A stretch of DNA of 64,000 nucleotides from Candidatus Gastranaerophilales bacterium (GTDB lineage: Bacteria; Cyanobacteriota; Vampirovibrionia; Gastranaerophilales; Gastranaerophilaceae): NCBI GenBank assembly GCA_947625305.1, contig CANQNW010000001.1:165282-229281 (forward strand). The letters run 5' to 3'. The position numbers and the translations under genes were made by a program. Shown here piece after piece: positions 9,352 to 17,478 of the stretch. Position 1 is the first letter of the stretch. Each line of letters starts with the position of its first letter. The notes beneath the pieces are model-generated. The model saw nothing but the letters and a program-made list of their open reading frames with translations. It ran no database searches and was not told the DNA's origin.

Positions 9352-10299
9352 ATGAATAAAAATTTAGATATAATAACAATAGGCGAAAGTTTAATTGAAT
9401 TATCGACACCTCAAAGTCTAATTGAAACAACAACATTAGATAAATACTACGGGGGCGATACATTAGCTTCGGCAATAACGGCATTAAGATTAGGTTCAAA
9501 AGTAGGATATATATCAAGAATAGGTATGGACTGCTTTAAGAACTACTTACTTGAAAGCTGGCAGGAGGCAGGGCTTGATATATCACACGTTAAACCCGTC
9601 CAGGGAATAAACGGACTATACATGCTTGCTATGGGGCAGAAATGTGAAAATAGAGAACTGTATTTATACAGAAGAAAATCAGCAGCTACAAATCTTTCGA
9701 TTGATGATATTTCTGATGATTATATTCAAAGTGCCTCTGTTTTATATTCCACGGGGATAACTCAGTCTTTATCAATATCAGCGAGAGAAGCGGTTAAAAA
9801 AGCATTTACAATAGCAAAAGAAAATAATGTAATAACTGCATACGACCCTAATTATAAATCGCAAGTTTGGTCGGAGGATGAAGCAAAAGAAGCTTTTGAA
9901 GAACTATCCGAATACCTTGATATATTATTTTTAAATGTAAACCAAGACTCAAAAGTAATAATAGATTCCTCCTCGGTTGATAATATAATGAAACATATTT
10001 GGGATAGAGGTATCTCAACGGTAATAGTAAAATCCTCCATAGAAAAAGGTTATTACGTAGGAAATAACGGTAAAATAGAATTTATTAAATTTTATAATGA
10101 AAATAGTGTAGATACTACAGGTGCGGGCGATACCTTTAACGGTGCAGTACTGCACGGGATTGCATCAGGCATGTCGCCATTTAGAGCTGCATATCTCGGT
10201 TCAATAACGGCAGGCTTGCAGGTACAAGGAATAGGCGCAATAAAATCAATCCCTAATAAAGAAGAAGTTTATAAAATTTTTAAAGGTACAAATGACTAA
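9352..10299 (+). CDS. PfkB family carbohydrate kinase (KdgK/fructokinase-like)
   Basis: A 315-residue ribokinase-fold sugar kinase. The N-terminal IGESLIEL...YYGGDTLASAITALRLG is the PfkB substrate-binding signature. The C-terminal DTTGAGDTFNGAVLHG is the anion-hole/catalytic-Asp signature that activates the sugar hydroxyl. The overall pattern resembles 2-keto-3-deoxygluconate kinase or fructokinase, but the sugar cannot be fixed by eye. It overlaps the following csaB-like gene by 8 bases, implying co-translation. Cytosolic. Confidence 0.88.
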   Translation: MNKNLDIITIGESLIELSTPQSLIETTTLDKYYGGDTLASAITALRLGSKVGYISRIGMDCFKNYLLESWQEAGLDISHVKPVQGINGLYMLAMGQKCENRELYLYRRKSAATNLSIDDISDDYIQSASVLYSTGITQSLSISAREAVKKAFTIAKENNVITAYDPNYKSQVWSEDEAKEAFEELSEYLDILFLNVNQDSKVIIDSSSVDNIMKHIWDRGISTVIVKSSIEKGYYVGNNGKIEFIKFYNENSVDTTGAGDTFNGAVLHGIASGMSPFRAAYLGSITAGLQVQGIGAIKSIPNKEEVYKIFKGTND

Positions 10300-11314
10300 G
10301 AAAGTATGTATTTCAGGTTATTACGGCTTTGATAATTTCGGGGATGAAACTATTTTAAAAATTTTAACGGAAAACCTTAAATTAATAAGCCCTGATATTG
10401 AGATAACGGTATTTTCATCCTCCCCCGAAAAAACAGCAAAAGAACTTAATATAAAAAGCACTTATACATTTAAAATACCCTCAATTATAAAAGAACTTTA
10501 TAATACGGATACTTTAATATCCGGAGGGGGAAGTCTTCTTCAGGATGTTACAAGTATAAAAAGCCTTATTTATTACCTTGGAGTGATTTTAACCGCAAAA
10601 CTGTTCGGGAAAAAAATTATAATATTTTCTCAAGGAATAGGGCCAATAAGCAATAAAATACTAAAAAAAATAACATTTTTTCTTATTAAAAGGGCAAACC
10701 TTATAACCGTTCGGGATGATGAAAGTTATAAACTTCTGCAAGACAATAAAATAAACGCATTAAAGACATCTGACCCCGTATGGAATCTGCCTGTGCCTCA
10801 AAAAAAATCAAAACCAAACACACTTGGTATTCAATTAAGAAATTCCAAAAATTTAACAGAAAATTTTATAACATTATTCGCAGAGGCAATAAATAATCAT
10901 TTCGGCACTAAAGATATATATATTTATTCACTTCAAAATAAATTGGATTTAGAAATTTCAAATAAATTAAAAGATAAAATACTTAAATTAAATCCGAATA
11001 TAAATATACAAACAGTAGAAAATACATCAAACGAAAAAGTAATAAATGATATAACTCAAATGGAAGAACTAATTGCAATGCGCTATCATGCCTGTTTAAT
11101 CGCAATAAAAAATAACGTAAAACTGCTTCCTGTAAGTTATGATATAAAAGTAAAAAACATAGCGGAAGAATTTGATTTAGAATATATCGATTTAAATAAT
11201 TATTCAAACTTAAATAAACAAATAGAAAATTTTAAAGATAAAGAAATAAAATATAATCAAGAAAAGATTAAAAATTTATTATTTGATTTTGAATTAATAA
11301 AAGAAAATTTATAA
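10292..11314 (+). CDS. csaB: Polysaccharide pyruvyl transferase, CsaB-like
   Basis: A 340-residue polysaccharide pyruvyl transferase. CsaB adds a ketal pyruvate to a cell-wall or surface polysaccharide, often the anchor for S-layer homology domains; this family also occurs in cyanobacteria. Diagnostic segments are the start VCISGYYGFDNFGDETIL, the glycine loop LISGGGSLLQDVT near 75, FSQGIGPI near 112, and the C-terminal MRYHACLIAIKNNVKLLP. It overlaps the kinase gene by 8 bases and is convergent with fliA (6-base overlap). No SLH-domain protein lies in the window, so the acceptor is inferred from the family only. Confidence 0.88.
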   Translation: MTKKVCISGYYGFDNFGDETILKILTENLKLISPDIEITVFSSSPEKTAKELNIKSTYTFKIPSIIKELYNTDTLISGGGSLLQDVTSIKSLIYYLGVILTAKLFGKKIIIFSQGIGPISNKILKKITFFLIKRANLITVRDDESYKLLQDNKINALKTSDPVWNLPVPQKKSKPNTLGIQLRNSKNLTENFITLFAEAINNHFGTKDIYIYSLQNKLDLEISNKLKDKILKLNPNINIQTVENTSNEKVINDITQMEELIAMRYHACLIAIKNNVKLLPVSYDIKVKNIAEEFDLEYIDLNNYSNLNKQIENFKDKEIKYNQEKIKNLLFDFELIKENL

Positions 11315-12136
11315 GGGCTTTACACTTTTTTCTTCATTTCTGTTAGCATTAAAAATGTTTCTAAGTTTCATAATAGCCTGTGCATGGATTTGACATACTC
11401 TGGATTCAGATACATCAATACTTTCACCGATTTCTTTTAAAGTCATATTTTCATGATAGTAAAGAACCATAACCATTCGTTCTCTTTCAGGCAATTTCAT
11501 TAAAGCTGCTTGAAGTTCATTTTTAACATCTCTTTCTTCAAGTTTTTGCAAAGGGCTGATTGAATTTGTATCCACCAATGTATCAATTAATTCAACCCCT
11601 TCATCGCCGGAGTATTTTTTATCATATAGAGAAGTAACGGAAGTATCTTCAGCAAGTATGGAGGTAATTTTTTCTTTTTCAACACCTAAATAATCAGCAA
11701 TTTCTTCATTTGTAGGAGTTCTGCCAAACTGTTGTTTAAGTTCTTCTGCAGCTTGTTTTATATCTTTAATTTTTTTTCTTGTGCTTCTCGGGAGCCAATC
11801 TTGAGACCTTATTTTATCAATAATAGCCCCTCTAATTCTCATAACTGCATAAGTTTCAAAATGAGCGCCTTTTTCGGGAGAAAACTTTTCTATTGCATCA
11901 ATTAATCCTTCAACACCAAAGCTTGTAATATCATCAAGAGCAAAATTTGCAGGCAGATTTAATTTTATACGGCCTATTACATATTTAGTCAGATAAATAT
12001 ATTGCAAAATGAGCATATCTCTGTATTTTTTATTTGACTTATCAGCAAGATAAAGCTCCCAAAGCTTTATAAGTTCTTCATCAGAAAGTCGTTTTATATT
12101 TTTATAAGCATTATTATGTTCAATATTATCGCTCAT
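11309..12136 (-). CDS. fliA: RNA polymerase sigma-28 factor (FliA/WhiG family)
   Basis: A 275-residue sigma factor with regions 2, 3 and 4. Region 2 carries DDITSFGVEGLIDAIEKFSPEKGAHFETYAVMRIRGAIID and QDWLPRSTRKK, the latter typical of FliA/WhiG. Region 4 carries LPERERMVMVLYYHENMTLKEIG with the helix-turn-helix SESRVCQIHAQAI. Given the fliM/N-O-P-Q-R operon at 57-61 kb, it most likely directs late flagellar genes; no anti-sigma FlgM is evident beside it. It follows, in the same direction, a 187-residue unknown gene that has a FliA-like promoter, so some autoregulation is possible. Identification of the subfamily is strong. Confidence 0.93.
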   Translation of the reverse strand: MSDNIEHNNAYKNIKRLSDEELIKLWELYLADKSNKKYRDMLILQYIYLTKYVIGRIKLNLPANFALDDITSFGVEGLIDAIEKFSPEKGAHFETYAVMRIRGAIIDKIRSQDWLPRSTRKKIKDIKQAAEELKQQFGRTPTNEEIADYLGVEKEKITSILAEDTSVTSLYDKKYSGDEGVELIDTLVDTNSISPLQKLEERDVKNELQAALMKLPERERMVMVLYYHENMTLKEIGESIDVSESRVCQIHAQAIMKLRNIFNANRNEEKSVKPL

Positions 12137-12229
12137 TATACAACCTGATTTAAGATATAATTATACTTATCTTAATTGTATAAATTTAGAGAAAATATCA
12201 AATCATATATATATATGAAGTTTTATAAA

Positions 12230-12793
12230 TTATTTATTAATTAAAATCGGATTTTGTTTAATTAACTTTTGCAAAACAGCTGATTTTTCAACATTTAAAG
12301 TTAAAGTTTCACCAAACATCTTTTTTTCATATTTACTTTGTTCTTCGCAAACGAAATCCAAGTTTAATAAAATTTGTTTTATTTTATTCATTTTAAATAA
12401 AGGAAGAGAAAGATTAATTTTTACTATTTTATCAGAAGTATTATATAAAGCCTTTTCTGCTGATATTTGAACTAATTTAGAAATAAGATTATCGGTAAAA
12501 TTTAAAGAATAAGTATCAATATTTATAATATAAACACTATCTTTATAAATTTTCAAATCCAAATTAGCGGAAATTTTATTATCTAAAGTTCTAAGTTCGT
12601 ATTTTTCAAGCATATTCTTAGAGGAAAATTTCCTGAATAAATTAAATCTTTTAGATTTAAACATAAAGAATTTCTTTTCAGATAAAAGGAAAGAATTAAT
12701 TTTTTCCCAATTAGGAAGAAGATAAATATTATCTAAAATATTCTTTAAATCATTATTAACTTTATTATTATGTTTTATTAGTGTATTAATCAT
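12230..12793 (-). CDS. Hypothetical protein upstream of fliA
   Basis: 187 residues, basic, with no recognised catalytic motif. The middle (IYKDSVYIINIDTYSLN, then a helix SKLVQISAEKALYNTSDKIVKINL and a C-terminal LNLDFVCEEQSKYEKKMFG) has the strand-helix-strand rhythm of a GNAT-type fold without a clear acetyl-CoA loop; that resemblance is weak. It is 93 bases upstream of fliA in the same direction. Two promoters face it: a sigma-70 type at 12867-12895 and a FliA-like one at 12821-12847. Involvement in motility is an inference from that context. No strong ribosome site precedes the ATG. Confidence 0.7.
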   Translation of the reverse strand: MINTLIKHNNKVNNDLKNILDNIYLLPNWEKINSFLLSEKKFFMFKSKRFNLFRKFSSKNMLEKYELRTLDNKISANLDLKIYKDSVYIINIDTYSLNFTDNLISKLVQISAEKALYNTSDKIVKINLSLPLFKMNKIKQILLNLDFVCEEQSKYEKKMFGETLTLNVEKSAVLQKLIKQNPILINK

Positions 12794-12820
12794 AAATTAT
12801 CTTTTTTGTACTTCTCTGAT

Positions 12821-12847
12821 ATATCGGCTAAAAAGCAATCCCCTTTG
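12821..12847 (-). promoter_or_regulatory. Candidate sigma-28 (FliA) promoter
   Basis: On the minus strand, CAAAGGGG (12840-12847), 11 bases, then GCCGATAT (12821-12828). The known FliA consensus is TAAAGTTT-N11-GCCGATAA; the -10 matches 7 of 8 with exact spacing, while only AAAG of the -35 matches. It faces the 187-residue gene just upstream of fliA. Confidence 0.5.
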
Positions 12848-12866
12848 CTCTCACCATTAATTTTAT

Positions 12867-12895
12867 ACATTTTATATTTTAACTCAAAACTTGTC
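12867..12895 (-). promoter_or_regulatory. Sigma-70 type promoter
   Basis: On the minus strand, TTGACA (12890-12895), a 17-base spacer, then TAAAAT (12867-12872): a near-consensus vegetative promoter. It drives the 187-residue gene and probably fliA beyond it. Confidence 0.7.
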
Positions 12896-12928
12896 AAGCG
12901 AATTAATATATTAAAAAGTATTAACTAT

Positions 12929-13957
12929 TTATCTAAAATATTCTAAATTTTTACTTTTGTCCTTCTGTTTATTTAAATAGATATTATACAAGAATTTAAA
13001 ATATATTAAATTAGATTTTTTAATAGTTCTGTTTCTTAGTACATAAAGCAGAAAAGAATATATTTGAACGTCAATATTCAGTTTAGATGCTTTTAAGTTA
13101 AAATAATCCACCAATAAAAATATATGCGGAGAAACATCTTTATTATTATATTTCCTTGCATAAACAACATCAATATCTAAAGCAGTATTTTTAACTCCCA
13201 AATTATTAATAAGCTTAAAAAATAAATCAATTTCTTTAATATTATCGTTATAACCGGGGATTAAGATATATTTCACTATGACATTTTTAGATGATGCGGA
13301 GACATACTTACCTATATTAGAGCATACAATATCAAAAGCATCTACTTGTTTAATTTTGAAGAAAGTTGAAGAACAACCGCAATCAAGCGATGTAACAACA
13401 AGCCCCATATTTTTTTTAAGTGCATTTTCAACAGTTTCGCTATATTTAAGGGCATTAGTATGAACTCTTATATTTGTGCCGTTTTTAGTCAATAAATCAA
13501 CCAAGGCATCAAAATTTTTCATTAAAGTGGGTTCTCCGCCTTGCAAAGTAGCCTCCCCGCCTGCTTGATAGTATCCTTTTTCAATCAAATCAGAAATTAC
13601 AGGGTAAACGTCATAATTTATCGGCCCGCCTCCTTGAATATCCGAACAGTATATACATTTTACATTACATAATCTGCAATGAGAAAAATGAAAATCCGAG
13701 ATTTTGCGAACTCCCGTAAATTGATAATTTGTTAAACGGTAGCAATTCTCACAATCATAAATAGTTTTTTCTTTTTGTGCGGAAATTCTTTGAGCCTTAA
13801 TATTAAAAATATTTTCCCAATCAATAGGTTCGCCGTTATAGTTTTCTAACAGAACAGGCATTCCACGGCCATCATTATGTGATATACAGCAATCACACAC
13901 TTTATCTAATTCAAAGTCAATACCTTTTTCAAGAAAAATACAACCTTTTTCGTTCAT
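12929..13957 (-). CDS. Radical SAM protein
   Basis: A radical SAM enzyme of about 342 residues. The cluster motif is CNVKCIYC (CxxxCxxC) near residue 100, followed by GGEATLQGGEPTLMKNF containing the SAM-contacting GGEP. Further conserved-looking segments are IRVHTNALKYS and VKYILIPGYNDN, the latter typical of activating-enzyme or SPASM-like folds. The N-terminus has extra cysteine pairs (CDCC and CENC) that may bind zinc or an auxiliary cluster. The ATG at 13957 is chosen over a TTG at 13969, which would lie closer to the rpmA terminator. No peptide substrate gene is visible nearby; its reaction is unknown. Confidence 0.85.
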   Translation of the reverse strand: MNEKGCIFLEKGIDFELDKVCDCCISHNDGRGMPVLLENYNGEPIDWENIFNIKAQRISAQKEKTIYDCENCYRLTNYQFTGVRKISDFHFSHCRLCNVKCIYCSDIQGGGPINYDVYPVISDLIEKGYYQAGGEATLQGGEPTLMKNFDALVDLLTKNGTNIRVHTNALKYSETVENALKKNMGLVVTSLDCGCSSTFFKIKQVDAFDIVCSNIGKYVSASSKNVIVKYILIPGYNDNIKEIDLFFKLINNLGVKNTALDIDVVYARKYNNKDVSPHIFLLVDYFNLKASKLNIDVQIYSFLLYVLRNRTIKKSNLIYFKFLYNIYLNKQKDKSKNLEYFR

Positions 13958-13973
13958 AAAAAAATCCAATTAA

Positions 13974-14006
13974 AACAAAAGAACAACTATAAGTTGTTCT
14001 TTTGTT
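13974..14006 (-). terminator. Rho-independent terminator of rplU-rpmA
   Basis: Perfect 15-bp inverted repeat (13974-13988 with 13992-14006, 3-base loop), reading into GTTTTAATT on the minus strand directly after rpmA. It separates the ribosomal operon from the radical SAM gene that starts only 17 bases further on. Confidence 0.8.
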
Positions 14007-14017
14007 AAATTAAAAAA

Positions 14018-14272
14018 CTATTGAGCATAAACACTAACTTGTTTTTTATCTCTTCTAAACGGTTCAAATTTAACTACTCCGTCAGTCAATGCAAAGAGGG
14101 TATAATCTTTACCCATTCCGACATTGTTACCGGGGTGAAATTTAGTACCTTTTTGGCGGACAATAATGTTACCTGTAGTAACTTGTTCACCGCCGAATTT
14201 TTTAACACCTAATCGTTTACTTTCACTGTCGCGTCCGTTTTTTGTAGAACCGACACCCTTCTTATGAGCCAT
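14018..14272 (-). CDS. rpmA: 50S ribosomal protein L27
   Basis: An 84-residue L27, full length. It begins [28 protein letters not shown], the invariant N-terminus that reaches the peptidyl transferase centre, and there is no Firmicutes-type cleavable leader before AHKKG. The central [26 protein letters not shown] is the family core. It lies 18 bases after rplU in the usual operon order; obgE, often third, is not here. Confidence 0.98.
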   Translation of the reverse strand: MAHKKGVGSTKNGRDSESKRLGVKKFGGEQVTTGNIIVRQKGTKFHPGNNVGMGKDYTLFALTDGVVKFEPFRRDKKQVSVYAQ

Positions 14273-14290
14273 TGTTATATTCTCCTTAAA

Positions 14291-14644
14291 TTATTCTTCG
14301 GTAGTTTCTTGTGCTGTTTCTGCTTTTTTAGCGGTAGTTCTGATTTTATTAATCATAACTCTCGTAAAGTTTTGTCTGTGACCTTGTTTTCTTCTGTAGC
14401 CTTTTTTAGCTCTTTGTTTGTAAACTAAAACTTTTTTAGCTTTGTCGTGTTTAACGATAGAGCCTTCAACACTTGCATTTTTAACATAAGGCTGACCGAC
14501 TTTAGATTTTTTACCGTTAACGAGCATAATAACATTTTCAAAAACTATTTTTGAGTCAACGTCATTTTCAAGCAATTCAATATCAACATATCTTCCTTCG
14601 GTAACTTGATATTGTTTTCCGCCTGTTTCAATAATTGCAAACAT
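14291..14644 (-). CDS. rplU: 50S ribosomal protein L21
   Basis: A 117-residue L21 that binds 23S rRNA. It begins MFAIIETGGKQYQVTEGRYVDIE and holds the C-terminal basic core KRAKKGYRRKQGHRQNFT-like region. A short acidic tail (KKAETAQETTEE) extends beyond the usual end. A clear AAAGGA ribosome site at 14652-14657 precedes it, with a promoter at 14741-14769 and a structured leader between. Confidence 0.98.
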   Translation of the reverse strand: MFAIIETGGKQYQVTEGRYVDIELLENDVDSKIVFENVIMLVNGKKSKVGQPYVKNASVEGSIVKHDKAKKVLVYKQRAKKGYRRKQGHRQNFTRVMINKIRTTAKKAETAQETTEE

Positions 14645-14734
14645 TTCAAATTCCTTTCACTTGAGGCAACCGCAGCTGTAAAGCATTTAAGGGCGGTGTA
14701 CCTATCTATACACATGCATAATTATATGCATTAT
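14645..14734 (-). promoter_or_regulatory. Candidate structured leader of rplU (L21 leader-like)
   Basis: The about 90-base untranslated region between the predicted start of transcription and rplU holds a perfect 7-bp hairpin (14714-14720 with 14725-14731). It also holds an ACCGC/GCGGT stem (14693-14697 with 14669-14673) with a 19-base loop ending just before the ribosome site. L21 leaders that autoregulate rplU are known in low-GC Gram-positives; whether this belongs to that RNA family is not established. Confidence 0.4.
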
Positions 14735-14740
14735 AGAAAA

Positions 14741-14769
14741 AGTTTAACTTGCACATAACAGCTTGTCAA
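14741..14769 (-). promoter_or_regulatory. Sigma-70 promoter of rplU-rpmA
   Basis: On the minus strand, consensus TTGACA (14764-14769), a 17-base spacer, then TAAACT (14741-14746). It is placed about 97 bases upstream of the rplU ATG. A TATAAT a little further downstream is an alternative -10. Confidence 0.7.
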
Positions 14770-14799
14770 CAAAAAAGGTATTGCAATTTTAAATATTTG

Positions 14800-15492
14800 T
14801 TAATTAATATATCCGTTAACGAGTTTTTTAACTTCATTGGCGGGAACGGCAAAGCCTATACCTATATTTGATTTATTATTATCAGGATTGAATATTGATT
14901 GACTTATCCCGATAACTTCTCCGTTAGCATTTAAAATAGGCCCGCCCGATGACCCCGGGTTTATTGCGGCATCCGTTTGAATTTTATTTCTTTCGTAGTC
15001 AATTCTTGAAACAATCCCCGTTGTAAGTGTTCCGTTAAAGCCGAAAGGATTACCTATAGCAAGCACTTTCTGACCCACTTTGACTATGGAAGAATCACCA
15101 AGTTTAATCGTCGGCAGGGGCTTAGTGGGATTAATTTTTAACAAAGCCAAATCTGCATTATGTTTAGTCCCGTCTATTACCTCTGCCTTATATACTTCAC
15201 CTGATGATGTCGTAACTTCTATATAAGAAGCACTATCCACAACATGCGAACTGGTTAATATAATTCCGCTCTTATTAATAATACATCCCGTTCCGCTTGA
15301 TAATCCGTCTGTTAATTGAGCTTCCACCAATACTATTGCGGGATTTATTTTCTCGTAAACCGTGACATTTATGAATTCTTCACTTTTATAATCATTTTCT
15401 TTGGAATAAACTTTTGTATTTATTGAAATTCCGCTTATAAAAGAAACAACCAGAAATAAAATCACAGATAAAATTTTCCAATGTTTCAGCAT
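14800..15492 (-). CDS. Trypsin-like serine protease, HtrA/Deg type without PDZ
   Basis: An S1C-type protease of about 230 residues. The N-terminal hydrophobic helix (LKHWKILSVILFLVVSFISGISI) anchors or exports it. The triad is visible: His in LTSSHVVDSA, Asp in KHNADLALLKI, Ser in NPGSSGGPILN. It stops right after the protease domain, so the PDZ domains of DegP/DegS are absent, as in some short HtrA-like proteins. The likely role is envelope protein quality control. The open frame continues upstream to a possible ATG at 15579, but the ATG at 15492 places the signal helix at the N-terminus; its ribosome site is close, so the start is not certain. Confidence 0.88.
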   Translation of the reverse strand: MLKHWKILSVILFLVVSFISGISINTKVYSKENDYKSEEFINVTVYEKINPAIVLVEAQLTDGLSSGTGCIINKSGIILTSSHVVDSASYIEVTTSSGEVYKAEVIDGTKHNADLALLKINPTKPLPTIKLGDSSIVKVGQKVLAIGNPFGFNGTLTTGIVSRIDYERNKIQTDAAINPGSSGGPILNANGEVIGISQSIFNPDNNKSNIGIGFAVPANEVKKLVNGYIN

Positions 15493-15618
15493 TTTCCTAC
15501 CCAAAATTTCTCTTTCCTTAATAATTAAACATTTATTTCGCAAAAACCGCATTAGCAATAAAGTGTGTGTATTTAACAATTAAAACAGTTATTATAACTT
15601 CAAATTAAGTATAAAATA

Positions 15619-15648
15619 TTGTTTTAACGAATTGTTTTATTTTATAAT
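15619..15648 (+). promoter_or_regulatory. Candidate sigma-70 promoter of glcD-like gene
   Basis: TTGTTT (15619-15624), an 18-base spacer, then a perfect TATAAT (15643-15648). The leader would be about 10 bases, beginning at the GAGAGG ribosome site before the ATG at 15665. Confidence 0.5.
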
Positions 15649-15664
15649 TCTAATGAGAGGTTTT

Positions 15665-17074
15665 ATGTTTAATACATTATTAAATTTAAAAAGTGCAACA
15701 GTTAAAGCAATGGAAAAAATTGCAGGTGAGGAAAATGTTCTCAGCGGCAAAGAGGAATTATTTGTATATTCAACCGATTCAACAAACACTACCGAGCAGA
15801 AAGAAATGGCTGAAGTTGTAGTATTTCCGCAAAATACAATGCAGGTATCGGAAATAATGAAATACGCATATAAAAAATCAATAGCGGTAACCCCAAGAAG
15901 CGGGGGAACAAATGTATGCGGTGCATGCCTGCCGAAAAAAGGCGGAATTATCCTTGATTTTTCCAAAATGAATAAAATTCTTGAAATAAATAAAGATAAT
16001 CTTTTATGTAAAGCGGAACCCGGGGTAATAATAGAAGATTTACAAAAAGCCGTTGAAAAATATGATCTTTTTTACCCGCCCGATCCTTCCAATTTAAAAG
16101 TATCAATGCTTGGCGGGAGTATAGGACTATCCTCCGGCGGACCTCATACTTTTAAATACGGTTCAACCAAAGATTTTATAATTGATTTAGAGGTGGTATT
16201 ATCAGACGGAACAATACTAAATACAGGATGTGACTGTTCTAAGAATGTTACAGGGTATAATTTAACTCAATTGTTCGTAGGCTCTGAGGGGACTTTAGGA
16301 GTTATAACTCAGGCGACCGTAAGATTAATTCCAAAACCCGAAACCAAAAGAGTTATGCTTGCATACTTTGATACTTTAGAAGATACCTCTAAAACAGTAA
16401 ATGATATTATTTCAAATTTAATAACTCCTTCCGTTATTGATTTGATAGATAAAAACACAATAAATACCATAGAAAGTTTTTACCCGACTGGATTATTAAC
16501 CGATAAAACAGCCGCCCTGCTCATTGAAATTGACGGGTTTAAATCAGCATTAAACGAGCAATACGAAAAAATTATTGAAATATGTAAGAATAATAATTCT
16601 TCTTATATTCAAACTGCCTCAACAAAAGAAGAGGAAGAAAGAATATGGATATCACGGCGTTCCTCCTTCGGAGCAACCGCAAAACTTGCTCCTAATGTAA
16701 TGACTGAAGATGTGGTTGTACCAAGAGATAAAATAGTTCCTCTTGTTAAAGGAATACAATATATCTGCGATAAATACAGTTTAAAAACCTGTATAATGGG
16801 GCATATCGGCGACGGAAACATTCATCCCAATATTGCTCTTGATTTAAGGAACTCTATTGAAAAAGATAACTTTTTAAAAGCTAAAAAAGAACTGTTTGAA
16901 TTAGCAGTAAGCCTTGGAGGAACTTTATCGGGCGAACACGGCATAGGATGTGAAAAATCAGAATTTATAAATCTGGCATTAAATCAAAATTCCATAAAAA
17001 TAATGAAACAAATAAAAAAACTTTTAGATCCTAAAAATATTTTAAATCCTAAAAAAATATTTTCGGAGGAATAA
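15665..17074 (+). CDS. FAD-linked oxidase, GlcD / D-lactate dehydrogenase-like
   Basis: A 469-residue flavoprotein of the vanillyl-alcohol oxidase superfamily. It probably oxidises glycolate, D-lactate or a related 2-hydroxyacid. The FAD-binding half contains TPRSGGTNVCGACLPKKGGIILDFSKMN and FVGSEGTLGVIT. The C-terminal oxidase half has the signatures GHIGDGNIHPN and GGTLSGEHGIGCEK. The GAGAGG site just upstream supports the ATG at 15665 rather than the longer frame from 15632. The next gene, cutA-like, begins inside the stop codon. No GlcE/GlcF or Fe-S partner is adjacent, so it may act alone or with an electron-transfer flavoprotein. Confidence 0.9.
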   Translation: MFNTLLNLKSATVKAMEKIAGEENVLSGKEELFVYSTDSTNTTEQKEMAEVVVFPQNTMQVSEIMKYAYKKSIAVTPRSGGTNVCGACLPKKGGIILDFSKMNKILEINKDNLLCKAEPGVIIEDLQKAVEKYDLFYPPDPSNLKVSMLGGSIGLSSGGPHTFKYGSTKDFIIDLEVVLSDGTILNTGCDCSKNVTGYNLTQLFVGSEGTLGVITQATVRLIPKPETKRVMLAYFDTLEDTSKTVNDIISNLITPSVIDLIDKNTINTIESFYPTGLLTDKTAALLIEIDGFKSALNEQYEKIIEICKNNNSSYIQTASTKEEEERIWISRRSSFGATAKLAPNVMTEDVVVPRDKIVPLVKGIQYICDKYSLKTCIMGHIGDGNIHPNIALDLRNSIEKDNFLKAKKELFELAVSLGGTLSGEHGIGCEKSEFINLALNQNSIKIMKQIKKLLDPKNILNPKKIFSEE

Positions 17075-17385
17075 TGACATATTGCATAATTCAATCTACA
17101 ACTGCAAATGAAGAAGAAGCAAAAAAAATTGCAAGACATCTGGTTGAAAAAAAACTTATTGCCTGCTGCAGTATAATACCAACAGTTACTTCAATATACA
17201 GATGGAAAGATGAAATAACCGAAGATAATGAAGTATTAATGATTATGAAAACAAAAGCTGAGCTTTATTCAAAAGTTGAAAAAGAAATCAAAAAACTGCA
17301 TAGTTACGAAGTTCCCGAAATTATATGTATACCGATAAATGCAGGCAGTAAAGAATACTTAAATTGGATAGATGAGCAAACATAA
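17074..17385 (+). CDS. cutA: Divalent cation tolerance protein CutA
   Basis: A 103-residue CutA1 trimer-forming protein of the PII-like fold, linked to copper/divalent metal tolerance; the precise biochemical role in bacteria is unclear. Signatures are TTANEEEAKKIARHLVEKKLIACC near the start, TSIYRWKDEI in the middle, and LHSYEVPEIICIPINAGSKEYLNWI at the end. Its ATG overlaps the previous stop by one base (TAATG), so translation is coupled to the oxidase gene. Confidence 0.95.
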   Translation: MTYCIIQSTTANEEEAKKIARHLVEKKLIACCSIIPTVTSIYRWKDEITEDNEVLMIMKTKAELYSKVEKEIKKLHSYEVPEIICIPINAGSKEYLNWIDEQT

Positions 17386-17478
17386 TATAATTTACAATAT
17401 TTAATACAGTTTATTAATTTTATCAATTTTAGTTTTCAAAATTTTTTAATAAAAGTATATGTTAATCAGGGGACTAAA

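Noticed and set aside
12150..12229. TATATATA-rich region before fliA as an additional promoter
   Set aside because: Several loose -10-like boxes are present but none has a proper -35 at 16-18 bases.
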